Positions 56,900 to 64,000 of a stretch of DNA of 64,000 nt are shown piece by piece; the first letter of the stretch is position 1, and each line of letters begins with the position of its first letter. The position numbers were made by a program, and so were the translations under genes. The notes under the pieces were generated by a model. That model saw nothing but the letters and a program-made list of their open reading frames with translations. It had not been told where the DNA came from and ran no database searches. Location of the stretch: positions 311 to 64,310 of the forward strand of contig DJQA01000003.1 of assembly GCA_002437495.1 (NCBI GenBank). Direction: 5' to 3'. Source of the DNA: Prevotellaceae bacterium UBA6398. Lineage in GTDB: Bacteria > Bacteroidota > Bacteroidia > Bacteroidales > Bacteroidaceae.

Positions 56900-57593
56900 A
56901 AAGCGGCTCAAGCATAGGTTTAACATTTCGCATCTGGCCCAAAATCGTGTTTTTGCGCTTTATGATATAAGACGAAGGATTTGAGGAGTTGAATTTAAGA
57001 GGGTTTGGCAAAGTGGCGGCAATAAGCGCACACTCTCCTTTTGAAAGGTTTTCGGCATCGGTGTTAAAGTGCCTCCTGGCAACAGACTCCGCTCCATATA
57101 TTCCGTTTCCCATCTCTATACTGTTCAGATAAACCTCCATTATCCTCTTCTTGCCCCACACAAATTCTATCAGAACCGTGAAATAAGCCTCAAAGCCTTT
57201 CCTAACCCACGAAGACTCGGGCCACAGAAACACATTCTTTGCCGTTTGTTGGCTTATGGTGCTACCGCCGCGCTTGCGCCTGCCCTCTATGCGCTCGAAT
57301 GCTGCGTCTTTAATCTGCCTTAGATCGAAACCGTGGTGTTCCATGAAAAGCTGATCCTCCGATGCCACTACGGCAACGGGAAGGTTTTTGCTTATCTTTT
57401 CAAACGGCACCCAGCGGTGGTGGAGTTTTAGTTTCTCTCCTTTGTCGTGTTGCTGGAAGAGGCGTATTATCATAAGCGGGGTTACATAAACCGGAACTAC
57501 CTTGTATAGAAGCACCATTCCTATTGACGATGCGAAAAATCCTATTACTATCCAAAGCAAAATATGCTTCAGAATTGTTTTGAGAATAAACAT
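56883..57593 (-). CDS. mtgA: Monofunctional peptidoglycan glycosyltransferase
   Basis: A protein of 236 residues, normal for MtgA. It polymerises lipid II into glycan strands. An N-terminal membrane anchor (about 7-32) precedes the GT51 domain with its conserved motifs: [12 protein letters not shown] (catalytic Glu), [42 protein letters not shown] and [15 protein letters not shown] ([15 protein letters not shown]). All key residues are present. Its 3' end overlaps the convergent DUF1460 gene by 17 bp. Confidence 0.96.
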   Translation of the reverse strand: MFILKTILKHILLWIVIGFFASSIGMVLLYKVVPVYVTPLMIIRLFQQHDKGEKLKLHHRWVPFEKISKNLPVAVVASEDQLFMEHHGFDLRQIKDAAFERIEGRRKRGGSTISQQTAKNVFLWPESSWVRKGFEAYFTVLIEFVWGKKRIMEVYLNSIEMGNGIYGAESVARRHFNTDAENLSKGECALIAATLPNPLKFNSSNPSSYIIKRKNTILGQMRNVKPMLEPLFSEGE

Positions 57594-57610
57594 GGCTTGA
57601 TGTATAAAAC

Positions 57611-57647
57611 AAGCCGCCGGAGCGGTATTCCTTTCCGGCGGCTTTAA
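57611..57647 (-). terminator. Terminator of the OmpA lipoprotein gene
   Basis: AAGCCGCCGGA pairs perfectly with TCCGGCGGCTT; on the minus strand it is followed by GTTTTATAC. Confidence 0.88.
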
Positions 57648-57663
57648 TTCTTACTCGTATATT

Positions 57664-58371
57664 TTACTGAAGTGTGCCTTCTTGCGCTGACTTTATCATC
57701 TGCTGGCTGGCATACATGTAAATCTCAACGCGACGGTTTTGCTGACGACCTGATGCCGTGGAATTATCCTGTACAGGGTTTTGCTCGCCAAATCCTTCGG
57801 TTTTCTTTATCTGCTTTCCGTCCACTCCGCACGATTTGAGGTAAGCCTCCACTGCCTGTGCGCGTCTGCGCGAAAGGTCAAGGTTCTTGCTTGCGCTCTG
57901 TTCTGCCGTAGAGTTTTTCCAACCTTGGTTGTCGGTATAGCCTTGAATTGCCACATCCACATCCTTGTTCTTGTTGAGCACATTCTGCGCAAAGTCGTTC
58001 AAGGATGATTTTGCAGCCGAACTGAGTTCCGCTTTGCCCGTATTGAACAGTATCCCGGAGTCGAAAGTACACCTTACGGCCGAAAGTCCGTTGTTGTCTT
58101 TAACTTCTTCAACCTTTGCATTCTCTACAGACTCTGCCTGTTTTTTTACCTTGTCCATGCGGTTTCCTATAAGAACACCAGCTCCGGTGCCTACTGCGGC
58201 ACCGATAATCGCGCCAACACCTGCATTTCCCGCAGCCTTGCCTATAAGACCGCCAAGCACTGCACCGCTACCGCCGCCGATAATTCCACCCTTGGCTGTA
58301 TTACTCATGTTGCAACCACTCAGCACTAAGGCTGCGCTCATAACCACCGCCGTAATTTTCAATGCTTTCAT
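57664..58371 (-). CDS. OmpA-family lipoprotein with glycine-zipper
   Basis: A protein of 235 residues. A lipoprotein signal (MKALKITAVVMSAALVLSGC) is followed by a glycine-zipper region (about 25-70, IIGGGSGAVLGGLIGKAAGN) that can insert in or pack against the membrane. The C-terminal OmpA domain has the peptidoglycan-binding motif GYTDNQG...NLDLSRRRAQAVEAYL...GRQQNRRVEI. It anchors the outer membrane to peptidoglycan. Single gene with its own terminator. Confidence 0.93.
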   Translation of the reverse strand: MKALKITAVVMSAALVLSGCNMSNTAKGGIIGGGSGAVLGGLIGKAAGNAGVGAIIGAAVGTGAGVLIGNRMDKVKKQAESVENAKVEEVKDNNGLSAVRCTFDSGILFNTGKAELSSAAKSSLNDFAQNVLNKNKDVDVAIQGYTDNQGWKNSTAEQSASKNLDLSRRRAQAVEAYLKSCGVDGKQIKKTEGFGEQNPVQDNSTASGRQQNRRVEIYMYASQQMIKSAQEGTLQ

Positions 58372-58410
58372 TACTCTTATGTTTTTACTTTTATTGCATT
58401 TTTGTTTTCA

Positions 58411-58806
58411 TTAAAATGGAAGATCATCATTTTGTGGAACTCCGCCCAGCGGGTCCGGCACCGGTGGAGGGGTCTGCGTTGCACCTGCAGCAGGAGGCGC
58501 TGCCACCGGGGGTGCTGCCACGGCCGCACCTGCCGCAACAGGCACAACGCGCCACGCACGTATATCGTTGAACCAGCGCCCATTGTATTCGTGAGCATCA
58601 ATATCGAACGAAACCGTGTATTCGCCGTTTAGCTGCATATTGAACTGCTTGAGACGGTCTTCGCCAAACACGGTGAACACGCATTTACGGGGATACTGGT
58701 CGTGGGTCTCTATTACGAAATCCTGTGTTACCCACGGGTTTCCCGATGATTTGGATACACCGCTTCTTTGTTCGCTTACGAAAATTATTTTTCCTGTAAT
58801 GTCCAT
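58411..58806 (-). CDS. DUF3127 SSB-like protein
   Basis: A protein of 131 residues. The N-terminal part (about 1-92) matches DUF3127 (MDITGKIIFVSEQRSGVSKS, NPWVTQDFVIETHDQYPRKC, WFNDIRAWRV), a Bacteroidetes OB-fold-like family. An Ala/Pro-rich linker leads to an acidic tip NDDLPF, very like the protein-binding tail of single-stranded-DNA-binding protein. It may bind nucleic acid and recruit repair or replication partners; the tail reading is inference. A -7 box (TAGCTTTG) lies at 58832-58839 on the minus strand. Confidence 0.87.
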   Translation of the reverse strand: MDITGKIIFVSEQRSGVSKSSGNPWVTQDFVIETHDQYPRKCVFTVFGEDRLKQFNMQLNGEYTVSFDIDAHEYNGRWFNDIRAWRVVPVAAGAAVAAPPVAAPPAAGATQTPPPVPDPLGGVPQNDDLPF

Positions 58807-58906
58807 TTCGTTTTCTTTTCTGTATGTTATGCAAAGCTACTAAAATTTCGCATTACAAGCAAGGTCGACAAAAATATATTCACATACCGATGAAAAACAA
58901 AAAAAC

Positions 58907-58937
58907 GCCTCTCGCATAATAATATGCGGGAGACGTA
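58907..58937 (-). terminator. Terminator of the hsp20 gene
   Basis: On the minus strand ACGTCTCCCGCATA pairs with TATGCGAGAGGCGT (a few mismatches) and is followed by a T7 run, 35 bp after the hsp20 stop. Confidence 0.85.
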
Positions 58938-58972
58938 AATTCTAAACTAACCTATGAGTAATTTATTATCTA

Positions 58973-59401
58973 TTACTTCACTTCAATGTTTGTTACCCTC
59001 GGAGCTTTGTTGTTTTCGGGGAGCTTGGGCAATTCAACCTCAAGCACACCGTTGTTTACCTTGGCTGCTATTTTGTTGCGGTCTACATCGTCCGGCAAAA
59101 TCATTGCCTGTTGGAATTTGGAGTATGAGAATTCACGACGCAAATAACGACCTTTCTTCTCATCCTTCTTCTCATTTTTCTTTTCCATGGCTATCACAAG
59201 ATTGCCTTCATCATCAACATGGATATTGAAGTCGTCCTTTGTCATACCCGGAGCTGCTACCTCAACGGTGTAGCCGTTATCGTGTTCCACAACATTGATT
59301 GCCGGTTGAGTTGCGTTGGGTTTTTCCATCCAATCGTTATCAAAGAAGTCGTTGAAAACACTCGGTAACCAATTCTGATTTCTTCTTACTAAACCTGTCA
59401 T
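58973..59401 (-). CDS. Hsp20/alpha-crystallin family heat-shock protein
   Basis: A protein of 142 residues, a cytoplasmic holdase that keeps unfolded proteins soluble. The alpha-crystallin domain begins PAINVVEHDNGYTVEVAAPG and includes the conserved DFNIHVDDEGNLVIAME, the charged loop EKKNEKKDEKKGRYLRREF and the C-terminal I/V-x-L/V-like end GVLEVELPKL. Length is normal. Single gene with its own terminator. Confidence 0.95.
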   Translation of the reverse strand: MTGLVRRNQNWLPSVFNDFFDNDWMEKPNATQPAINVVEHDNGYTVEVAAPGMTKDDFNIHVDDEGNLVIAMEKKNEKKDEKKGRYLRREFSYSKFQQAMILPDDVDRNKIAAKVNNGVLEVELPKLPENNKAPRVTNIEVK

Positions 59402-59692
59402 AGTTGTAATCTCCTATATTTTTATTTGTTTGTTTCTTTTTCCTGAACCTCTCCGTGTTTCCATTTCGAAGTTCACTTATCTTTTCGCAAAGTGTATGCC
59501 ATTTCCTACGGATTTCCGCTTGATTTCTTTATAATTCGCTAATATACAGGAAGCGGCACTTTTTTACAAAGACACCGGTGTGCGTATTATTGTGCATAAG
59601 TTTGTCAAGAGCCGTGCCATTTGCAGACATTTTGACATACGGCACCGCTTTCCCGCATTTGCGATGTTTGGAACGTGCAAGGTGCAAAAACT

Positions 59693-59773
59693 ACATAGGA
59701 CATAGAAAAAACCATGTCCTATGTAGGAAAAATTATGTCTGATATAATTCAAACTACATCAGACCTTTTTTCG
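59693..59773 (+). repeat. 21-bp tandem intergenic element, cluster J
   Basis: Units start at 59693, 59714, 59735 and 59756 (cores ACATAGGACAT, ATGTCCTATGT, ATGTCTGATAT, ACATCAGACCT then TTTTTT). Units 1 and 2 are perfect inverted copies. Units 2-4 are nearly identical to those of cluster B. The rest of the 59402-59858 gap shows nothing else. Confidence 0.85.
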
Positions 59774-59858
59774 CCTATTTCAAACCACCTGTAAACAAGC
59801 ACTTAAAAACCGATTTCGATGTGCATTATTTCTACATGAATAATGCGCTCGGCACTTT

Positions 59859-62258
59859 TTATACATTTGCTGTGTTGCCCGGCTTTGTTTGCGTCTTGTC
59901 TGCCACGCCCGCATCTTCTATTATGTGTATGTCGCGTTGTGGGAACGGCATTGAAATTCCGTTTGCGTTGAGTGCGTTATACACGGCCTCATAAACATCG
60001 CCCATGGCATACAGCTTGGTTGCAACCGGAAGCCATATCACAACCCTCAGTTCAACTCCACTATCGCCAAGTTCCTTGACTATTATTCTGAAACCTCTCG
60101 CCTTGTCATAGTTTTCGAGCTTCGATACAGCCTGCGTCATCACCCTTCGTGCCTTTTCTATATCCGTGCCGTAAGCCACGTCAACGGGTATCTGCACAAT
60201 TTCATAGTGGTGATTTCGTGTAAGGTTCTTAAAATTCTTACTGAACAGCTGGTTGTTGAGGAATGCAATTATCGACCCGTCAACGGCCTCGATCATAGTG
60301 CTTTGATAGGATATGTCAACCACCTGTCCGCGTACTCCGTCGCATTCTATTATGTCGCCTATGTGCAGGCGTCCCGTCATGAGCGACACTCCATAAAACA
60401 GGTTTTCCAAAGTGTCCTTCATGGCAAAGCCGATACCGGTGGAAAGCCCGCCCATGGCAACGAGTATTCCCGAAGTGCTTATGTTAAGGCACAACATGGA
60501 TATAACAACATACAGGAACCATATCACAAAAGTGCATACTTTCATGACTAACGCCTTCTCCCCTATCACCGCCTTTTTCTTTCCGCCGTAATAAAGTATG
60601 AAAAAAGAATGGAACACATATACTATGTATTTCACCACGTGGAACGAGGAGAACACCACGAGTATCTTGAACAAGTTTATGCGGGCTACACCGGAAATGT
60701 CGATAAAGTTGGAAAAGAACAGGAACTTACATATTTCGGAGAGTGAGAACACCTCTGTAGCCATATAAAAGCTGAAGAAGAAACTCGAGGCCATAAGAAC
60801 CGGAACAAAAACCCTGCGCACAAAGTCGTAAGCCCAGGTTTTCCTAATGTCCAATACCCCTTTCCCCAAATGTTTGCAGCTATACTGCTCGAGTATGTCG
60901 TATATGCAGGTTATGGTTTGAATGCATGTGAACTGCATTATCCACCATATCAAAAGCTGCACGCTTAGCAGCGTGTATCCCATCCACGATGCCACAACAC
61001 TTGCAACCATAACCACAAACGAAATTCCGGAATAGAACATATCGCTGCGCGGCAGATTTTTGTGGCGACGCACAATGACATATAACTGCCACAGTGTGGC
61101 CGCAAGCACCAGCGGAGGGAAGCAAAGGTTAACCATCTCGTTGGGTATGAAGATAATCCTGCACGTTATTACTATGAACCCAACCAAAATCAACGGAGAG
61201 TAAATGCGAAATCCGTCCCTTATCTGCGATCCATCGAGCCTCACTAGCAAAGATATCAGGATTACCGCAAGCAACCAGGCGTATTGCACCAAAAGCTTGC
61301 ATGCCATAAGGAAGAAATTATGCTTGAGCACGAAAATCCAAAGTATCATTATAACAATGGCAAACGTTACTGTTGTGGATGCCATTATTATGCATGGTTT
61401 CTTTTCTTGAAACTGGAGAGTCTTGAACCTTTTGGGCATAACGAACCTTATGAAAAGCAAGTTGATTACCGTGGCAACAAGGGCGTAGAATATCATGAAC
61501 ACAAACCACCCAGCAACCACCGGCCCGCGCCATTGCGATGCAGTGCGCGCATTTTCGGAGGAATATTTTTCGTGAAGGCTGTATTTGGCCATCGCAACCG
61601 AGGCTCCCATGTTGGAAAGCACATCAAAATAAGTTTCATCGCCGTTTACGAATATACTCTGCCTTATGTTGTTATACCTCTTTATGGCATAATCGTTAAG
61701 CGACTTAAGCCGTTGCTCCACTTTGCCATAAACATTCTGATATTCCTTCAACTCGCCGGCCTGATTCTGTAAAGACCTCTTCATTGCAACGCAAAGCGTA
61801 AGGCATACATCCCTGTCCATCTGCCCCTGCTTGTTCAGAATGTCCTTAGGCATATGCCGCAAATTGTCTATAAGCCCATCATAACGCGCCTCCTCTACAT
61901 TCATCTTTGTAAGCACCTTGTCAAAAGGCAGCTTCATGGTGTTGAAGTCGTCATAAAGGTCGGTTGCTTTATTGCAGGCGTAAGTAAGGTCGAAGATATA
62001 ATCAATTTTCTGGGAATACAGCATAAGGGCTATCTGGTTGCTCTCATTCATGATATCCATTATATGCCGGTGCATACGCTCGCGTATGGTTTGCCCCATG
62101 GCTAAGTTCCTATGGCTGTCGCGCTGATACATTTCCAACTCCTCTCTCAACACGGCAAGAGTCTGCCCAAGGTTCTTCTCGTTAAGAACAGCCGATGCCG
62201 GAATAGCAAGAAACAGCATGGCAAAAAACAAAAATATGGCTTTACGCATAATAGTCAT
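59859..62258 (-). CDS. MscS-type mechanosensitive channel with large N-terminal domain
   Basis: A protein of 799 residues; an ATG at 62249, three codons downstream, fits the signal peptide (MRKAIFLFFAMLFLAIPASA) equally well. A helical periplasmic domain (about 25-235) precedes a membrane region of about nine to ten segments. The MscS core follows: GGLSTGIGFAMKDTLENLFYG (pore helix with Gly/Ala packing), GDIIECDGVRGQVVDISYQSTMIEAVDGSIIAFLNNQLFS (beta domain) and the C-terminal alpha/beta part. It releases solutes when membrane tension rises. A TAACTTTG -7 box lies at 62271-62278 on the minus strand. Confidence 0.94.
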   Translation of the reverse strand: MTIMRKAIFLFFAMLFLAIPASAVLNEKNLGQTLAVLREELEMYQRDSHRNLAMGQTIRERMHRHIMDIMNESNQIALMLYSQKIDYIFDLTYACNKATDLYDDFNTMKLPFDKVLTKMNVEEARYDGLIDNLRHMPKDILNKQGQMDRDVCLTLCVAMKRSLQNQAGELKEYQNVYGKVEQRLKSLNDYAIKRYNNIRQSIFVNGDETYFDVLSNMGASVAMAKYSLHEKYSSENARTASQWRGPVVAGWFVFMIFYALVATVINLLFIRFVMPKRFKTLQFQEKKPCIIMASTTVTFAIVIMILWIFVLKHNFFLMACKLLVQYAWLLAVILISLLVRLDGSQIRDGFRIYSPLILVGFIVITCRIIFIPNEMVNLCFPPLVLAATLWQLYVIVRRHKNLPRSDMFYSGISFVVMVASVVASWMGYTLLSVQLLIWWIMQFTCIQTITCIYDILEQYSCKHLGKGVLDIRKTWAYDFVRRVFVPVLMASSFFFSFYMATEVFSLSEICKFLFFSNFIDISGVARINLFKILVVFSSFHVVKYIVYVFHSFFILYYGGKKKAVIGEKALVMKVCTFVIWFLYVVISMLCLNISTSGILVAMGGLSTGIGFAMKDTLENLFYGVSLMTGRLHIGDIIECDGVRGQVVDISYQSTMIEAVDGSIIAFLNNQLFSKNFKNLTRNHHYEIVQIPVDVAYGTDIEKARRVMTQAVSKLENYDKARGFRIIVKELGDSGVELRVVIWLPVATKLYAMGDVYEAVYNALNANGISMPFPQRDIHIIEDAGVADKTQTKPGNTANV

Positions 62259-62270
62259 GTCAAATTACCG

Positions 62271-62278
62271 CAAAGTTA
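62271..62278 (-). promoter_or_regulatory. -7 element of the MscS-type channel gene
   Basis: CAAAGTTA on the + strand reads TAACTTTG. A TTTG occurs 22 bp upstream on the minus strand. Start of transcription is about 6-15 bp before the candidate ATGs, so the message is nearly leaderless. Confidence 0.55.
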
Positions 62279-62342
62279 GAAATATTATATGACAAACAGG
62301 CAAAATAACACTTGTTGCCGAACTTTATTGCCACTAAAAGGC

Positions 62343-62350
62343 TATCTTTG
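62343..62350 (+). promoter_or_regulatory. -7 element of the BadF-type kinase gene
   Basis: TATCTTTG fits the consensus, 106 bp before the ATG. Confidence 0.45.
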
Positions 62351-62456
62351 CACCAAAACAAACAAAACCTCGGCCCTTTTGTGCCATTACAATAAATTAT
62401 GGAAGTCATGGCACCGCAAACCGTGGGGGCGAGCAATTTTATTATAATGGTTTATT

Positions 62457-63314
62457 ATGGCAACTTTAATAGTAGATAGCGGCTCAACTAAGACAGACTG
62501 GATTATTATAGCCGGCGATGGAAGCATAAAAACCCTAAAAACCGAAGGAATAAATCCCGTGGTTGGTGATATGGATGCAATAAACAAAACCATAACGGAA
62601 AACTTTGCACCCAAAGTGGAAGGTTTTGAGTTCGACAGGCTTTTTTTCTATGGAGCAGGCTGCACAAAGCAAAAGAAGCACGTTGTTGAAGAATGCTTGA
62701 AGAAAAATTTCCCTAAAACCGAAATCGAAGTAGCATCGGATGTGCTTGCAGCCGCAAGGGCCCTATGCGGACACAAAGAGGGCGTGGCCTGCATATTGGG
62801 CACAGGCTCAAACAGCTGTTTGTTCAACGGGCGAGACATTGTAAAGAATGTGTCGCCGCTTGGATACATATTGGGCGATGAAGGAAGCGGCGCTGTGTTA
62901 GGACGGACTTTTATAAGCGATATCCTGAAAGGAGACATGCCACAAGATATACGCGATGACTTTTTTGAAGAAACAGGACTTACAGAAGACGAAATCGTGG
63001 AGAACGTTTACAGAAAGCCCATGCCCAACCGTTTTCTCGCAAGTTTTGTGCCTTTCATAAAACGCAATCATCACGACAGCCAAATAGCCGAACTTTTAGT
63101 GGCGAATTTCCGCAGGTTCTTACGGCGAAACGTGAAGAAATACAACCGTCCCGACCTGCCGGTGAACTTCATTGGAGGTGTGGCAAACAGTTTCCCCGAA
63201 GAGATTTCCGTAGCCATTAAATTAGAAAACCTCACACTTGGCCGCGTGGAGCAAAGTCCTCAAAAAGGACTTATTTACTACCACAGCACACCCGCAAGCG
63301 AAGACATAATATAA
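62457..63314 (+). CDS. BadF/BadG-type ATPase, N-acetylglucosamine kinase-like
   Basis: A protein of 285 residues with the ASKHA sugar-kinase fold. The phosphate-1 motif is VDSGSTKTDWIII; the connecting/phosphate-2 region is CILGTGSNSCLF and the family motif GYILGDEGSGAVLGR is present. The BadF/BadG group includes N-acetylglucosamine kinases, which is the likely role in amino-sugar recycling, but sugar specificity is not evident. Single gene. Confidence 0.9.
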   Translation: MATLIVDSGSTKTDWIIIAGDGSIKTLKTEGINPVVGDMDAINKTITENFAPKVEGFEFDRLFFYGAGCTKQKKHVVEECLKKNFPKTEIEVASDVLAAARALCGHKEGVACILGTGSNSCLFNGRDIVKNVSPLGYILGDEGSGAVLGRTFISDILKGDMPQDIRDDFFEETGLTEDEIVENVYRKPMPNRFLASFVPFIKRNHHDSQIAELLVANFRRFLRRNVKKYNRPDLPVNFIGGVANSFPEEISVAIKLENLTLGRVEQSPQKGLIYYHSTPASEDII

Positions 63315-63382
63315 GACACGCACGCCACGCAATGCCGGCAATGCGGCAAATCAAACATCTGTCAAAGCCTCAGAAACCTTTC

Positions 63383-63880
63383 TCACCGCTTTCTTTGGTA
63401 AAACGCCTGCTTTCTTTTTGTGGTTCGACTTATAACCACAAGCGAGTCATCGTCAACGCTGCTTACATCCACAGTGTCGTTTCCGCCAACAACAAGCAGT
63501 CCGTTTCTTACCGACAAGTTTGCATTAAAGCCTTTCAATTGTGACAGATTGTATGCCTTAACCACCACAAGACCGTATTTTCCCTTGCGCTTGGTAACCG
63601 CAAAAGTGTCGCCCTCCTCAACATATCCGTAAATTTCGCCATATCCCTGCTCGTCATCCCTGTCCATCACCAGTGTATCGCCACTGTATGTGCGGATACA
63701 CAGAGTGCTCATGCCGCTTTCCAAGACAATTCCATAAATTGTGGAGTCAGCGACAGTGGCAACAGAATCTTTCACCGGAGTTTTCACAGGCGTACCAACC
63801 GGTTTTTTGCCTCCGTTGCAGCATGGCAGCACAAAAGTTATTGCTGCAATAGCCAAGAAAGCATAAATCGAGTATTTCAT
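63383..63880 (-). CDS. Small predicted lipoprotein
   Basis: A protein of 165 residues with a signal ending in a lipobox-like site (FVLPCC). The mature part is a short beta-rich domain after a T/P/V/K-rich linker (KKPVGTPVKTPVKD). No family was recognised. It is convergent with the kinase gene and divergent from a gene that begins at the right edge. Confidence 0.7.
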   Translation of the reverse strand: MKYSIYAFLAIAAITFVLPCCNGGKKPVGTPVKTPVKDSVATVADSTIYGIVLESGMSTLCIRTYSGDTLVMDRDDEQGYGEIYGYVEEGDTFAVTKRKGKYGLVVVKAYNLSQLKGFNANLSVRNGLLVVGGNDTVDVSSVDDDSLVVISRTTKRKQAFYQRKR

Positions 63881-63906
63881 AAATTAATTTGCTTATGTAA
63901 ACCATG

Positions 63907-63966
63907 CAAAGTTAGAATATTCCATACAAGTTGCCAATTGTTTAACGCGGATTATTCGTACCTTTG
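63907..63966. promoter_or_regulatory. Divergent promoter region at the right edge
   Basis: TAACTTTG on the minus strand (63907-63914) serves the lipoprotein gene; TACCTTTG on the + strand (63959-63966) serves a rightward gene. The palindrome CAATTG (63935-63940) is placed to act as the -33 region for both (20 bp to the left box, 18 bp to the right). Confidence 0.55.
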
Positions 63967-63987
63967 CACCACAAAACGCCAAATATC

Positions 63988-64000
63988 ATGCACAAAACAT
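63988..64000 (+). CDS. Start of a gene cut by the window edge
   Basis: ATG CAC AAA ACA lies 21 bp after a perfect -7 box, so a rightward gene probably starts here. Too little remains to say more. Confidence 0.35.

Overview
The window comes from a Bacteroidales chromosome, most likely Prevotella-like, though the genus is an inference. Supporting signs are promoters of the Bacteroidetes type (TAnnTTTG at -7, TTTG/GTTG near -33), a tmRNA tag GENNYALAA, and lineage-typical families (DUF4270, DUF5723, DUF3127, DUF1460, PiT-DUF47, BspA leucine-rich repeats, DUF1080 operons). No insertion sequence, transposase, prophage or rRNA operon was seen.

Layout. 1-6470: a type II-C CRISPR-Cas locus, with the cas-proximal end of an array, cas2-cas1-cas9 read leftward, and a tracrRNA gene diverging from cas9. 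6884-13976: a rightward unit pyrG-yidC-S9 peptidase-MFS transporter closed by a strong terminator. 14706-17993: a lipoprotein/DUF5723 barrel pair. 18528-22446: a membrane-anchored AraC-type regulator, a BspA-like surface protein and a small peptide gene. 22625-28567: a small membrane protein, ppdK, tmRNA, a stand-alone AICAR transformylase and a small basic protein. 29022-35030: a glutaminase-A-like secreted protein, a family 2 glycosyltransferase and a PiT phosphate transporter. 35514-36753: a four-gene YtxH/holin-like envelope operon. 37004-44223: a SPOR lipoprotein, tatA-tatC, then an operon of two Gfo/Idh/MocA oxidoreductases (one with a Tat signal), two DUF1080 hydrolases and a sugar isomerase, resembling a 3-keto-glycoside cleavage pathway. 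44906-52918: a pectate-lyase-fold protein, a short GT5 protein, DUF4270, rfbA, rfbC and a large outer-membrane barrel. 53069-64000: tRNA-Arg, rlmH, an endo/exonuclease-family protein, a drug/metabolite transporter, two cell-wall enzymes, an OmpA lipoprotein, DUF3127, Hsp20, an MscS-type channel, a BadF-type kinase and a lipoprotein.

The most unusual signal is non-coding. Ten intergenic clusters share a strict 21-bp period: an 11-bp core (ATGTCYKATGT or its reverse complement) followed by a 10-bp A- or T-rich linker, three to five units per cluster. They occur about every 6 kb, never inside a convincing gene, five in each orientation. Several are next to a second, about 105-110 bp MITE-like palindrome (GTAGGGGCG...CCCCTAC). 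A sequence-distinct cluster with nearly the same 21-22 bp architecture (core CCAAAGAGACA) lies upstream of the BspA gene. The CRISPR repeat itself carries what reads as a complete Bacteroidetes promoter.

All calls come from reading the sequence by eye. Family names rest on recognisable motifs, not on searches.
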